DNA from: Henriciella pelagia
GTDB taxonomy: Bacteria; Pseudomonadota; Alphaproteobacteria; Caulobacterales; Hyphomonadaceae
Reading direction: 5' to 3'
DNA length: 64,000 nt
NCBI RefSeq assembly: GCF_002088945.1
Contig: NZ_NCSU01000011.1
Coordinates: 620,001 to 684,000 of the forward strand
The position numbers and the translations under genes are program-made. Shown here piece by piece: positions 36,677-45,993 of this stretch. A model generated the notes under the pieces. The model was not told where the DNA came from, did not search any database, and worked only from the letters and a program-made list of their open reading frames with translations. Within the stretch, counting starts at the first letter, position 1; every line of letters starts with the position of its first letter.

Positions 36677-36706
36677 CGCCCTCTCCCGATCCGCTCCAGA
36701 CAGATC

Positions 36707-37195
36707 CTAGAACGGAATTTCGTCTTCGAAATCCTGGTTCCCGAAGTCCTGGGGCGGGCCGTCAAGCTGGCGCGGACCACCGCCGCCACCACCGCCATAG
36801 CCGCCACCCGAACGGCCACCACCACCGCCGCCCTGGCCACCGCCGGCACTGTCGAGCATGGTCAGCGTGCCGTCAAAGCCCTGCAGGACGACTTCAGTCG
36901 AATAGCGGTCATTGCCATTCTGGTCCTGCCATTTGCGGGTCTGCAGCTTGCCTTCGATGTAAACTTTCGAACCCTTCTTGAGGTAATTCTGACAGATACG
37001 GATGAGCCCCTCAGAGAAGATGGCAATCTGGTGCCATTCGGTCTTCTCGCGCCGTTCGCCGGTATTCTTGTCCTTCCAGGTTTCAGACGTCGCGATCCGC
37101 AGATTGCAGACCTGACCACCATTCTGAAACTGCCGCACTTCCGGATCAGCGCCCAGATTTCCGATAAGGATCACCTTGTTTACAGAACCTGCCAT
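36707..37195 (-). CDS. ssb: single-stranded DNA-binding protein
   Basis: 162 residues. OB-fold N-terminal domain ([51 protein letters not shown]), a Gly-rich linker and the acidic partner-binding tip ending DEIPF. GGAG precedes ATG 37195. A LexA-type box lies 124 bases upstream, so induction on DNA damage is likely. Confidence 0.97.
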   Translation of the reverse strand: MAGSVNKVILIGNLGADPEVRQFQNGGQVCNLRIATSETWKDKNTGERREKTEWHQIAIFSEGLIRICQNYLKKGSKVYIEGKLQTRKWQDQNGNDRYSTEVVLQGFDGTLTMLDSAGGGQGGGGGGRSGGGYGGGGGGGPRQLDGPPQDFGNQDFEDEIPF

Positions 37196-37318
37196 GTCGC
37201 GCTCCAATCATTTCGTCTTCGAATCGTCCGCTCCCGTTTAATACGAGACAGGACGCCTGTCGCCCTTCGGTCCCATATTTCCACAAGTCGCACCCTCAAC
37301 ACCAGCCACGCCCATAAT

Positions 37319-37333
37319 GTTCTCTTTATGTTC
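37319..37333. promoter_or_regulatory. LexA box upstream of ssb
   Basis: GTTCTCTTTATGTTC, the alphaproteobacterial LexA direct repeat GTTC-N7-GTTC, with an AT-rich spacer, in the gap between ssb and the monooxygenase gene. A second identical-type box stands before uvrA. Confidence 0.75.
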
Positions 37334-37372
37334 CCGCCGTCAAGACCGCTGGTACAGGGTGTCGGAAATCAA

Positions 37373-38908
37373 TCAGGCATCCGCGAGAGCGGACGCTTCT
37401 GCCGCCTCGGACGATCCGCCCGCACCGAGGATTTCCGGCAGCGGTTCGCCCGCCTTGCGCAGGGCCAATACCTCATCCTCAACCGGCTCAAGCAACAGCC
37501 GGCGATAATCGACGAAATAGTTCTGCGGATTGTCCCAGGGCTTTTCCTCGCCCTGGCGCGGAATCCATTTCGAGCCGCGTTTCACATAGCCCGCTGTCAG
37601 GTCGAGCAGCATTTTCTTCTGTCCGTAATCCTCAACGCCAATCGGCAAGAAGACCTGCTTGCCCTTCCGGTCCATCAGGCTGAACAGGCGGCAGAGATAC
37701 CGCACGCCAAGCTCAAGCTTCAGCGTCCAGCTCGCGCCCGCATAGCCGAAAATCACGGCCGCATTGGGCAGGCCGGCAAACAGGATGGAGCGATAGCTGA
37801 CCAGGTCGGACGGATCGAGAGACACCCCATCAAGGCGCACGTCGGCCCCGCCAAACGAGACCATCTCCAGCCCTGTCGCCGTCACAATAACGTCCACCTC
37901 GATCTCGCGCCCGCTTTGAAGCTTGAGGCCAGTCGGCGTGATCCGATCCACCGCATCGGTAACCATTTCCACCTTGCCCTGCCGGATCGCCTCGAAGAAG
38001 TCGCCATCCTTGGACACGCAGATCCGCTCATCCCACGGATTGTAGCGCGGCGTGAAATGCGTCTCGTAATCATAGTCGGGGCCGAGCTCCTTGCGGATCC
38101 ACTTGTCGATCAGGGCTTTCACGCGCTCCGGCTTGCGGCGCGACATGCCATAGACGAGCTGCTGCATGGTCAGCGCCTTCCAGCGCGTCAGCTTGTGGTT
38201 CACCTTCTTTGGCAGGAAGCGCAGCCGTTTCGACAGCGGGTCCACACTTGGCCGCGCCACGACATAGGCCGGCGAGCGCTGCACCATGTATGTGTGGGAC
38301 GCCTTCTCCGCCATTGTCGGGACCAGGGTAATGGCCGTCGCACCAGAGCCGATCACCGCGACCCGCTTGCCCTCATAATCAAGGTCTTCCGGCCAGAATT
38401 GCGGATGGGCAATCACGCCTTCAAAGTCTTCCTTGCCGGGAAAGTCCGGGTCGTTTCCGCGTTCATAACGGTAATAGCCGCTGCAGAAGACGACCATCGA
38501 GCCTGTCAGCGTCACGCGCTCGTTCGTGCCTGTCTTCTCCGAAATCAGCGTCCAGCGCGCATCCTCGGTCGACCAGTCGGCCGTCAGCAATTTGTGGCCG
38601 AAGCGGATCAGCGGCAGAATCTCATTCTCGCGGGCGGCCTCCTCGATATAGTCGCGGATCTTGTCGCCGTCGGCGATGGCTTCCTTGCCGGCCCAGGGTT
38701 TGAACCGGTAGCCCAGCGTATACATGTCGCTATCGCAGCGCACGCCGGGATAGCGGAAGAGGTCCCAGGTGCCGCCCACACGTTCGCGCTGCTCGAGGAT
38801 GGCCAGACGCTTATTGGGGAATTTCCGTCTCAGCGTCACCGCCGCGCCCACGCCGGACAGGCCCGCGCCGACGATCAGGATATCGAAATGTTCCGCTGCC
38901 TCAGCCAT
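37373..38908 (-). CDS. flavin monooxygenase, Baeyer-Villiger type
   Basis: 511 residues. FAD Rossmann motif GAGLSGVGAA near residue 14, Baeyer-Villiger fingerprint FEGVIAHPQFWP (FxGxxxHxxxWP) near residue 160 and NADPH Rossmann motif VIGSGATA near 190. Inserts oxygen next to a carbonyl, forming an ester or lactone; class B flavoprotein with NADPH. YNPWDERICVS is also typical. No signal peptide. Substrate unknown. Located between ssb and uvrA. Confidence 0.9.
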   Translation of the reverse strand: MAEAAEHFDILIVGAGLSGVGAAVTLRRKFPNKRLAILEQRERVGGTWDLFRYPGVRCDSDMYTLGYRFKPWAGKEAIADGDKIRDYIEEAARENEILPLIRFGHKLLTADWSTEDARWTLISEKTGTNERVTLTGSMVVFCSGYYRYERGNDPDFPGKEDFEGVIAHPQFWPEDLDYEGKRVAVIGSGATAITLVPTMAEKASHTYMVQRSPAYVVARPSVDPLSKRLRFLPKKVNHKLTRWKALTMQQLVYGMSRRKPERVKALIDKWIRKELGPDYDYETHFTPRYNPWDERICVSKDGDFFEAIRQGKVEMVTDAVDRITPTGLKLQSGREIEVDVIVTATGLEMVSFGGADVRLDGVSLDPSDLVSYRSILFAGLPNAAVIFGYAGASWTLKLELGVRYLCRLFSLMDRKGKQVFLPIGVEDYGQKKMLLDLTAGYVKRGSKWIPRQGEEKPWDNPQNYFVDYRRLLLEPVEDEVLALRKAGEPLPEILGAGGSSEAAEASALADA

Positions 38909-39228
38909 GCTTGCCCTCGCTACGCACTACCCCTGAAGCGTTGAGCGTCCCCACTCTGCAAACCCAAGTCAACCGGAAGAGGGAGAACGTGCTGAACATT
39001 TCCGCGATCGGCACCAGAAACAGCAGGCCAGGCGCTGTGCGAGGCACGTCTTGTGTGCTCGCGGCCTTGATGCGCTACCGCATCATGCCAAATTCAGCTG
39101 TCAACGGGCCCGCGCACGCAGCAAACTCACGCCTGGACACCTTGTTCATTATTTGTTCTTGTCGCGACGCTGGACTCCGGGCACACATGTGCTTGAACAC
39201 TTAGAGACCTGATCAAGGGCGAAAGCTG
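38909..39228 (+). promoter_or_regulatory. monooxygenase/uvrA divergent intergenic region
   Basis: 320 bases without a supported gene. It contains the uvrA LexA box at 39144-39158 and start regions for both divergent genes. A possible 97-codon frame (38911-39204) has no ribosome site, no family resemblance and runs through the LexA box, so it is not called. Confidence 0.6.
39144..39158 (+). promoter_or_regulatory. LexA box upstream of uvrA
   Basis: GTTCATTATTTGTTC (GTTC-N7-GTTC), 71 bases before the uvrA start, in coding orientation. uvrA is a standard SOS gene in alphaproteobacteria, which supports the call. Confidence 0.88.
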
Positions 39229-42162
39229 ATGACCTCCCCGGACCTTCGCATGATCCGCGTGCGCGGCGCGAAAGAACACAATCTGAAGAATGTCGACGTC
39301 GACATTCCACGAGACAAGCTTGTCGTGATGACTGGCCTGTCTGGGTCCGGCAAGTCATCGCTCGCCTTCGATACGATCTATGCCGAAGGCCAACGCCGCT
39401 ATGTCGAGAGCCTCTCGGCCTATGCACGCCAGTTCCTTGAGCTGATGCAGAAGCCCGATGTGGAAAGCATTGAGGGCCTCTCGCCCGCCATCTCCATCGA
39501 GCAGAAGACGACCAGCCGCAATCCGCGCTCCACCGTCGGCACGGTCACTGAGATCTACGACTATATGCGCCTGCTCTGGGCGCGTGTCGGCATCCCCTAT
39601 TCGCCCGCCACCGGCCTTCCCATCCAGTCCCAGACCGTGTCGGAAATGGTCGACCGCACGATGGAGCTGCCGGAAAAGACCCGGCTTTACCTGCTCGCTC
39701 CGATGATCCGGGGCCGCAAGGGCGAGTACAAAAAAGAGTTCGCCGAGCTGCTTAAGAACGGCTTCCAGCGCGTCAAGGTCGATGGCGAGTTCCATGACCT
39801 CGAAAACCCGCCTACGCTCGACAAGAAGTTCAAGCACGACATTGACGTTGTGGTGGACCGGATCGTCATTCGTGAAGGCATGGAGCAGCGCCTCGCTGAA
39901 AGCTTCGAGACAGCGCTCGGTCTCGCCAATGGCATCGCCGTTCTCGAATATGCCGACATTGAGGACGGCGAGACCGAGCCGAAGCGGATCACTTACTCTG
40001 CCAATTTCGCCTGCCCCGTCTCCGGCTTCACCATTCCGGAGATCGAACCGCGCCTCTTTTCGTTCAACAATCCGTTTGGTGCCTGCCCGACCTGTGACGG
40101 TCTCGGCGAACAGTCCAAAGTCGACCCGCAACTGGTCGTCCCCGACAAGGACCTTACCCTCGCCAAGGGCGCCATCGCTCCATGGGCGCGTTCCTCCTCG
40201 CCCTATCAGACGCAGACCCTGCAGGCCCTTGCCGATCACTATGATTTTGACCTCGACACGCCCTGGAACAAACTCCCCGAAGACGTCCGGGATGTGATCC
40301 TGAACGGAACAGGCGATGAAGAGATCGACTTTGTCTATGATGACGGCCTGCGCCGCTATGAAGTGAAGAAGACGTTCGAAGGCGTCATTCCCAACCTCAA
40401 CCGCCGCTACCGCGAGACCGAGAGCCAGTGGTCGCGCGACGAGATCGCAAAATTCCAGTCCGCCGCGCCCTGCCCGGCCTGTAATGGCAAACGCCTCAAG
40501 GCCGAAGCCCTCGCGGTCAAGATTGCCGGCCTCGATATATCCGACAGCGCCGAGTTCTCGATCAAGGAAGCTGGCGACTGGTTCGGCAAGGTCGAGGACA
40601 CGTTGTCTGACCAGCACAAGGAGATCGCAAGCCGCATCCTGAAAGAGATCAATGACCGGCTGATCTTCCTCAACGCGGTCGGCCTCGAATACCTCTCCCT
40701 GTCGCGCTCCTCCGGCACGCTGTCTGGCGGCGAGAGCCAGCGCATCCGCCTTGCCAGCCAGATCGGCTCCGGCCTGCAGGGCGTTCTCTATGTCCTCGAC
40801 GAGCCCAGCATCGGCCTCCACCAGCGCGACAATGAACGCCTGCTCGAAACCCTCAAACGCCTCCGCGATCTTGGCAATTCCGTCCTCGTCGTCGAGCATG
40901 ATGAAGACGCGATCCTGACCGCTGACCATGTCATCGACATGGGGCCACGCGCCGGCGTCCATGGCGGCGAAATCATCGCCCAGGGCACGCCCGAAGACGT
41001 CATCGCCAATCCCGACAGCCTGACCGGCGCCTTCCTGTCCGGCAAGGAAGAGATCGCCATCCCGGCAAAGCGCCGCCTGTCGAAGAAATCCCGCTCCCTC
41101 ACCATCAAGGGCGCGAGCGGAAACAATCTCAAGAATGTCGACGCTACCATACCGCTCGGCACGTTCACGGCGATTACCGGCGTCTCCGGCGGCGGCAAGT
41201 CCACGCTGATCATCGAGACGCTTTACAAGGCGCTCGCCCGCAAGCTGAACGGCGCTTCGGCGGCCCCCTCGCCCTATGAGAGCATTGAGGGCCTCAATCA
41301 TCTCGACAAGGTCATCGATATCGACCAGTCGCCCATCGGACGCACGCCGCGCTCCAATCCGGCCACCTATACCGGCGCTTTCGGCCCGATCCGCGACTGG
41401 TTCGCCGGCCTGCCTGAATCAAAGGCGCGCGGTTATGCGCCCGGCCGCTTTTCCTTCAATGTGAAGGGCGGACGCTGCGAAGCCTGTCAGGGCGACGGCG
41501 TGATCAAGATCGAGATGCACTTCCTGCCGGATGTCTACGTCACCTGCGAGACCTGTGACGGCAAGCGCTATAATCGCGAGACGCTGGAAGTCCTCTACAA
41601 GGGCAAATCCATCGCTGATGTGCTCGACATGACGGTCGAGGAAGCCGAGAAATTCTTTTCCGCCGTCCCGGCCATCCAGTCAAAGATGGAAACGCTGAAC
41701 CGCGTCGGCCTCTCCTATGTGAAGGTCGGCCAGCAGGCGACGACGCTTTCCGGCGGCGAGGCCCAGCGCGTAAAACTCGCCAAGGAGCTTTCCAAACGCG
41801 CCACCGGCAAGACGCTCTACATCCTCGATGAGCCGACAACCGGCCTGCATTTCGAGGATGTCCGCAAGCTGCTGGAAGTGCTGCATGAGCTGGTCGATAC
41901 CGGCAACACCGTCGTCGTCATCGAGCACAATCTAGATGTCATCAAGACCGCCGACCACATCATCGATATCGGCCCCGAAGGCGGCGATGGCGGCGGCCGG
42001 ATCGTCGCCACCGGAACCCCGGAAGACGTCGCCGCCGTCGAAGACAGCTGGACCGGAAAATTCCTCGCCGAGACCTTCCGCCGCCAGGACGAACGCCGCG
42101 CTGCCCGCAACAAGATCAAGCGCAGCGCGTCAAAGGCAAAGGCGAAACAGGCGGCGGAATGA
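39229..42162 (+). CDS. uvrA: excinuclease ABC subunit A
   Basis: Damage-recognition ATPase of nucleotide excision repair. 977 residues, two ABC modules: Walker [10 protein letters not shown] and GVSGGGKST, signatures LSGGESQRI and LSGGEAQRV, Walker B segments [10 protein letters not shown] and [10 protein letters not shown]. The C-terminal zinc finger is intact (CEACQGDG...CETCDG). The first zinc module reads CPVSGF...CPTCDG, lacking one Cys, as in other alphaproteobacterial UvrA as far as I recall. Preceded by a LexA box. Confidence 0.98.
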   Translation: MTSPDLRMIRVRGAKEHNLKNVDVDIPRDKLVVMTGLSGSGKSSLAFDTIYAEGQRRYVESLSAYARQFLELMQKPDVESIEGLSPAISIEQKTTSRNPRSTVGTVTEIYDYMRLLWARVGIPYSPATGLPIQSQTVSEMVDRTMELPEKTRLYLLAPMIRGRKGEYKKEFAELLKNGFQRVKVDGEFHDLENPPTLDKKFKHDIDVVVDRIVIREGMEQRLAESFETALGLANGIAVLEYADIEDGETEPKRITYSANFACPVSGFTIPEIEPRLFSFNNPFGACPTCDGLGEQSKVDPQLVVPDKDLTLAKGAIAPWARSSSPYQTQTLQALADHYDFDLDTPWNKLPEDVRDVILNGTGDEEIDFVYDDGLRRYEVKKTFEGVIPNLNRRYRETESQWSRDEIAKFQSAAPCPACNGKRLKAEALAVKIAGLDISDSAEFSIKEAGDWFGKVEDTLSDQHKEIASRILKEINDRLIFLNAVGLEYLSLSRSSGTLSGGESQRIRLASQIGSGLQGVLYVLDEPSIGLHQRDNERLLETLKRLRDLGNSVLVVEHDEDAILTADHVIDMGPRAGVHGGEIIAQGTPEDVIANPDSLTGAFLSGKEEIAIPAKRRLSKKSRSLTIKGASGNNLKNVDATIPLGTFTAITGVSGGGKSTLIIETLYKALARKLNGASAAPSPYESIEGLNHLDKVIDIDQSPIGRTPRSNPATYTGAFGPIRDWFAGLPESKARGYAPGRFSFNVKGGRCEACQGDGVIKIEMHFLPDVYVTCETCDGKRYNRETLEVLYKGKSIADVLDMTVEEAEKFFSAVPAIQSKMETLNRVGLSYVKVGQQATTLSGGEAQRVKLAKELSKRATGKTLYILDEPTTGLHFEDVRKLLEVLHELVDTGNTVVVIEHNLDVIKTADHIIDIGPEGGDGGGRIVATGTPEDVAAVEDSWTGKFLAETFRRQDERRAARNKIKRSASKAKAKQAAE

Positions 42163-42163
42163 T

Positions 42164-42379
42164 CCCCACCCCGTGCCTCCCCAGAGGGGAGGAGGATGAC
42201 AGCGTGCCAAGGTGCTCGTGTGACGCCTGGCGGCCTGATGGCTCGACTTCGCTCACCGTGTCGGCCTGCGTTACGTCAGAAATAGCCCGACAGGGTGAGC
42301 GAAGTCGAACCACTGGCGGGCGGTTGGTCGAAACGATTGCGATCATTGCCCTCCCCTCTGGAGAGGGCCCGTGGTGGGG
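42164..42379. repeat. 216-bp nested palindromic element between convergent genes
   Basis: Outer imperfect inverted repeats of about 30 bases (42164-42195 and 42349-42379, both with CCCCAGAGGGGAGG-like cores). Inner inverted repeats of 26 bases at 42239-42264 and 42287-42312 match at 24 of 26 positions. It fills almost exactly the gap between the stops of uvrA and the next gene. No protein is encoded. Probably a REP/MITE-like dispersed unit that may also end transcription. Confidence 0.7.
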
Positions 42380-42381
42380 CC

Positions 42382-43350
42382 TCAGGCAAACACATCGGGC
42401 GCCTGCGCCACACCGCCGCCGCGCGGATCGGTCTTGGCCGCGAGCGCTGCCGGCCCCGCCCACATATAGATGAAGAAGCCCTGTGACAGCAGGCCCGTCA
42501 GGAAAGCCATGCTGATCGGGCCAAGCACGTCAAAGCTCATGATGATGGTAAACATCTTCAGCGGATTGTTCTCACTGGCGGCCTGTTCGAGCGCGAGCAC
42601 CTGGTTTGTCAGTGCAGCGATCATCGCCGCGCCGATACCGGTCCAGACAAAATAGGCCGCGATCCAGATCATGACGGTTAGCACGACATATGCGCCAGAC
42701 ATCGCCCAGAACCGGCCTTTCGTTGCGCCCCACGCCCCGAAGAAGGTGATCTTGCCATCGCGGATCGTCATGGCGGAGGCTGGCGCGAGCCGCACAGCCA
42801 TCCACAGCCAGACCATGCCAAAAGCGATCATGCAGCCAAAACCGACCAAAGCGCCTATGGCCGCATCATCCACCGCATTGATGATCGGGCTAGCGACAGC
42901 GAGGGTCAGGACACCGGTCGATATCTGTCCCACCACCATGAAGGCGATCCAGATGAAGCCGACTGCAATCAGTCTGAATTCGTCCGCGCCAAGCCGGATG
43001 CGGAACCCCTCCTCGCGCACATACCGCCTCTGTATCGCCGCCTCGAACACCGCCCAGAACAGGACGCCCAGCACAATCATCGCGATATAGGAAAAGACCA
43101 GCCAGCCAATAATCTGCGTGATCTGGCGCACGAAGCGGCGCTCCATGTCCGCCTCGCTCGTGCCGGAGGCGACATTGATGAAGACGTCGAACCAGATATT
43201 GAAGAAGGGCCTGAACAGCATGTAGCCGATCGCGACGAGCAGGACCGCGCCAATCGCATAGGCCAGCAGGTATTTCCAGATAAATCCGCGCGGGCCATTC
43301 GCCCTGGCAAAGTGCAGGACGGCATTGTTGAAACTGAATTGATTGAGCAT
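42382..43350 (-). CDS. polytopic inner-membrane protein of unknown function
   Basis: 322 residues with about six hydrophobic segments (for example WKYLLAYAIGAVLLVAIGYM, IIGWLVFSYIAMIVLGVLFW, FIWIAFMVVGQISTGVLTLA). A soluble loop after the third segment carries YVREEGFRIRLGADEFRL, a pattern seen in alphaproteobacterial membrane proteins of this size. No known motif. Architecture resembles the next gene upstream, suggesting a paired or duplicated family. Confidence 0.75.
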   Translation of the reverse strand: MLNQFSFNNAVLHFARANGPRGFIWKYLLAYAIGAVLLVAIGYMLFRPFFNIWFDVFINVASGTSEADMERRFVRQITQIIGWLVFSYIAMIVLGVLFWAVFEAAIQRRYVREEGFRIRLGADEFRLIAVGFIWIAFMVVGQISTGVLTLAVASPIINAVDDAAIGALVGFGCMIAFGMVWLWMAVRLAPASAMTIRDGKITFFGAWGATKGRFWAMSGAYVVLTVMIWIAAYFVWTGIGAAMIAALTNQVLALEQAASENNPLKMFTIIMSFDVLGPISMAFLTGLLSQGFFIYMWAGPAALAAKTDPRGGGVAQAPDVFA

Positions 43351-43389
43351 GGCGCGAACGTCCCGGGTTTCTATGGCGCCACGAACAGA

Positions 43390-44280
43390 TCAGCCGAATG
43401 TGCTCTCGGCGTCAACTCTGTTGGGGGCGAGCCGCTGATAAAGCGCTACGGCGAGGCCATGGCCCAGCCAGTAGAACGGTGCCGTCACCAGCATGGCAAC
43501 ACCGGTCGAAACGCCGCGAAGGATGGCACGGCTGGCATCGGCGTCCGGGGGTGCGCCGGTATAGAAGGAGAAGACACCCTCGAACCCCATCGCATACATC
43601 ACGCCGGTGGCAGCCAGGGTCAGGATCAGCCAGGGAATGAGCTGCAGGAAAATCCAGAGCAGCGCGATACGCGACACATGTTTCGACGTCCACGGCCAGC
43701 TGCGGAAGATGGTGAGGTCGCGTTCCGCAACCGTTGCGACACCGAACAGAAACAGCCGCAGGCCGAGCCAGACCAGCCCTGCGGCCGCAATGAGGAGGAG
43801 AAGGTACAACACCACAGCGCCGCCCGAGGAAGACAGGGCGCGGATCGACTCCCATACAGCCTCGGTGGAATCGAGGGTCTCGGACGGGTCATACCCCGTG
43901 CTGCCGATGAGCACGCCAGCAAGGATCGAAAAGAAAAGTGTCAGCAGGAACAGCAGGACGAAATACAGCCCGTAAACCGCCAGATTGGCGAGGAATAGCC
44001 GGATCGCGTCCGAGATGACACTGCGCGTGCCCGCCTCCGGCAGGAGCTTCCGATACATGTCAGCTGACCAGAAACAGCCGACAAAGACGGTGATCAGCCC
44101 CGTCAGCATCCACAGGAAGATCAGCTGTCCGCCATGGCTCGCAATCGTATTGAAATAGCTCTGCATGCCCACCGCCACTACAAACAGGATCAGCGCAGGC
44201 AGCGTACTTAGCGACACCTTTCGGGCATGGCCGAGCGTGTCACGTGTGAGAGAGGACGTTGAAAGGGAAGCGGCTGTCAT
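43390..44280 (-). CDS. polytopic inner-membrane protein of unknown function
   Basis: 296 residues, about six hydrophobic segments (VSLSTLPALILFVVAVGMQ, LIFLWMLTGLITVFVGCFW, VYGLYFVLLFLLTLFFSILAG). The RSWPWTSKHVSRIALLWIFL stretch lies where the neighbouring protein has ITFFGAWGATKGRFW, hinting at a common fold. ATG 44280 chosen as the first start with a membrane-protein N-terminus. Function unknown. Confidence 0.72.
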   Translation of the reverse strand: MTAASLSTSSLTRDTLGHARKVSLSTLPALILFVVAVGMQSYFNTIASHGGQLIFLWMLTGLITVFVGCFWSADMYRKLLPEAGTRSVISDAIRLFLANLAVYGLYFVLLFLLTLFFSILAGVLIGSTGYDPSETLDSTEAVWESIRALSSSGGAVVLYLLLLIAAAGLVWLGLRLFLFGVATVAERDLTIFRSWPWTSKHVSRIALLWIFLQLIPWLILTLAATGVMYAMGFEGVFSFYTGAPPDADASRAILRGVSTGVAMLVTAPFYWLGHGLAVALYQRLAPNRVDAESTFG

Positions 44281-44393
44281 GATCAGCCGTGTTCTGGCGT
44301 CGTTTCGCCAGTTTCGCAACAGGCCTGGCTGCCAAAGAGATGCCGGGACGAGCCTGCGCCCGCCCCGGCTTCAGAATGTGTCAGCGCTGACAA

Positions 44394-44669
44394 TCAGTCG
44401 TCGCGCCGGGCGTCCGGAAGGCGATCATTGATGTCGTCGCGAATGTCGAGCAGCGTCACGATCAGGCCGCAGACAAGGCTGGCAGCGATCCAGCCGACCA
44501 GTGCACCTATGGCGATCTCCACGGCACGGGCCGGTGTACCTTCGAGACCAAGCAGGTCGCCTGCAAACGCACCCTGCTGGTACACGCCCATCAGGATACC
44601 GGCGACAATGATCGCGATATAAGCGACGTAGACCATCGACCGGAAACTGTTGATGATAAAGAACTTCAT
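44394..44669 (-). CDS. small two-helix membrane protein
   Basis: 91 residues. Two hydrophobic helices (MVYVAYIAIIVAGILMGVYQ and AIGALVGWIAASLVCGLIVTLL) joined by a Gly-rich acidic loop, with an acidic C-terminus (RDDINDRLPDARRDD). Not recognised further. A hairpin at 44693-44726 separates it from the small lipoprotein gene upstream. Confidence 0.68.
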   Translation of the reverse strand: MKFFIINSFRSMVYVAYIAIIVAGILMGVYQQGAFAGDLLGLEGTPARAVEIAIGALVGWIAASLVCGLIVTLLDIRDDINDRLPDARRDD

Positions 44670-44692
44670 GGGTGTCCCCTTTCAACCAATAT

Positions 44693-44726
44693 GGGAAGGC
44701 AGGTCGTCAGTGCGGCCGACCTTCCC
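44693..44726. other. intercistronic hairpin
   Basis: GGGAA (44693-44697) pairs with TTCCC (44722-44726), and GGTCG (44702-44706) with CGACC (44717-44721), leaving a four-base bulge. No T-run on the - strand, so a processing or stability element is as likely as a terminator. Confidence 0.4.
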
Positions 44727-44739
44727 GAAGTAACTTAGC

Positions 44740-45048
44740 TCAGCTTGCGCCGCACGTCATCGCGGCTTGCATCGCGAACGACATGAACTGCCCCTGCTCT
44801 TCAGGCGTGAGGTCTTCCATCATCGATTCTGCGGCTTCTTCGCCCTCTTTGGCGGCCTTGGCGAGTTTGCCATAGAGGTCGTTGCTGAGGTTCTTTTCTG
44901 CAGAGTCCGCCATGCATTCGCAGGTTGCCTGTTCGGTCGAGCCATCTTCCATGCAGGCATCGACCAGCGCGGCGCGATTGCCGCCTCCGCCGCCACCACA
45001 GGCCGCGAGACCAAACAAGGTCGCTGAGACAAAAACGATATTTTTCAT
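44740..45048 (-). CDS. small Cys-containing lipoprotein
   Basis: 102 residues, lipobox FGLAAC (Cys17), then a Gly run and a compact helical domain. Four further Cys in DACMEDG, ATCECMAD and the C-terminal MTCGAS could form disulfides. Contains acidic EEGEEAAESMMEDLTPEEQ. Unknown function; small, secreted to the envelope. Confidence 0.72.
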   Translation of the reverse strand: MKNIVFVSATLFGLAACGGGGGGNRAALVDACMEDGSTEQATCECMADSAEKNLSNDLYGKLAKAAKEGEEAAESMMEDLTPEEQGQFMSFAMQAAMTCGAS

Positions 45049-45113
45049 TGGGCGAACCCCTTCCTCATTCGATTACAGAGGCGAGGTTTTCACGATTTTC
45101 GCAGGCTGGCCAG

Positions 45114-45140
45114 AAAAAAACGGCTCACTCACGCCTGAGC
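45114..45140 (-). terminator. intrinsic terminator at the end of the phosphatase gene
   Basis: On the - strand GCTCA pairs with TGAGC around an eight-base loop and is followed by CG and seven T (45114-45120). The stem overlaps the last codons of the phosphatase gene. Confidence 0.6.
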
Positions 45141-45847
45141 AGGCGATCCAGCTGGAACCTGTTGCCGAATGTCTTCAGGAAAGCGGCCTTCACTTCAGCA
45201 GGATCATAATCCTCATTGACCCAGTCCAGAAACGGCTTCGGCGTGTCTTTCGTGTCGGTCAGATAGGCGTCGAAAAAGGCGTCCAGCATACCGGTCTTGC
45301 CGGATTTCACATGCAGGTACCTGCCCGACAATTGCTGCATGGCCTTGGCCACCGGCATGCCTTGCCGGAAGATCATGTAGAGGGCGCTCATCAGGCCCGC
45401 CCGGTCCGCGCCGGACTTGCAGTGCATCAGCGCCGGATAATCGATCGTGTCGAACAGCTCCCGCGCGGCATTGATCGTCTCGACCTTGGGCGTATCGCGC
45501 GAGAACACCTGGAAATCGACAAGCGTGACCCCTTCCGCCTCACAGGCCTCCTTCTCCAGCAGGTAGTAGCCCTTGGTGCTCTCGCCGCGCAGATTGATGA
45601 TGGTTCTGATGCCGCGCAGCCTTGCATGTTCACGGACCTGACGCGGATTGGGCTGGTTGGCCCGCCACATTTCCGGGCTGATCTGGTGCAGGTTCTGGAA
45701 GCTCTCGCGCAGGAAGCCATGATCGCCGAGCACCAGTTCCCGCTCTGCGCGCTCGCGCCCCTTCGGATCGCTGAGATCAGCCGCGATGTGCGGCGCCTTT
45801 TTCTTCTTGCGCTTTTTTGGGCCAGGGGTCTGATCGTTTTGCGTCAT
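45125..45847 (-). CDS. dual-specificity/tyrosine phosphatase-like protein
   Basis: 240 residues. The phosphatase signature HCKSGADRAG has catalytic Cys143 and Arg149 (C-x5-R), and an upstream WPD-like Asp lies in VFSRDTP. A very basic N-terminus (KKRKKKK) precedes the domain; no signal peptide. INLRGES is characteristic of bacterial cysteine phosphatases of this kind. Substrate may be phosphoprotein or phospholipid; not decidable. Confidence 0.85.
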   Translation of the reverse strand: MTQNDQTPGPKKRKKKKAPHIAADLSDPKGRERAERELVLGDHGFLRESFQNLHQISPEMWRANQPNPRQVREHARLRGIRTIINLRGESTKGYYLLEKEACEAEGVTLVDFQVFSRDTPKVETINAARELFDTIDYPALMHCKSGADRAGLMSALYMIFRQGMPVAKAMQQLSGRYLHVKSGKTGMLDAFFDAYLTDTKDTPKPFLDWVNEDYDPAEVKAAFLKTFGNRFQLDRLLRRE

Positions 45848-45993
45848 GCACAGCGCCTATCGAAGCCTTCCAGACAAGGCAAGCGAGCCCCGCAGGCAGT
45901 CCAGTCTGCCACGCCAGCCTAAACAAAGCGGTAACCTCGGTTCGCTAGCTTTCAGGTTCGAGTTTTCGGCCAAGAGCGCCCTGGATCCGACAG

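Noticed and set aside
36650-38944. 764-codon open frame opposite ssb and the monooxygenase
   Set aside because: It runs through two well-supported genes and their gap; low-complexity antisense translation.
38911-39204. 97-codon open frame between the monooxygenase and uvrA
   Set aside because: No ribosome site or family resemblance, and it overlaps the uvrA LexA box.
39355-41301. 648-codon open frame opposite uvrA
   Set aside because: Shadow of the uvrA codon pattern in GC-rich DNA; no protein family features.
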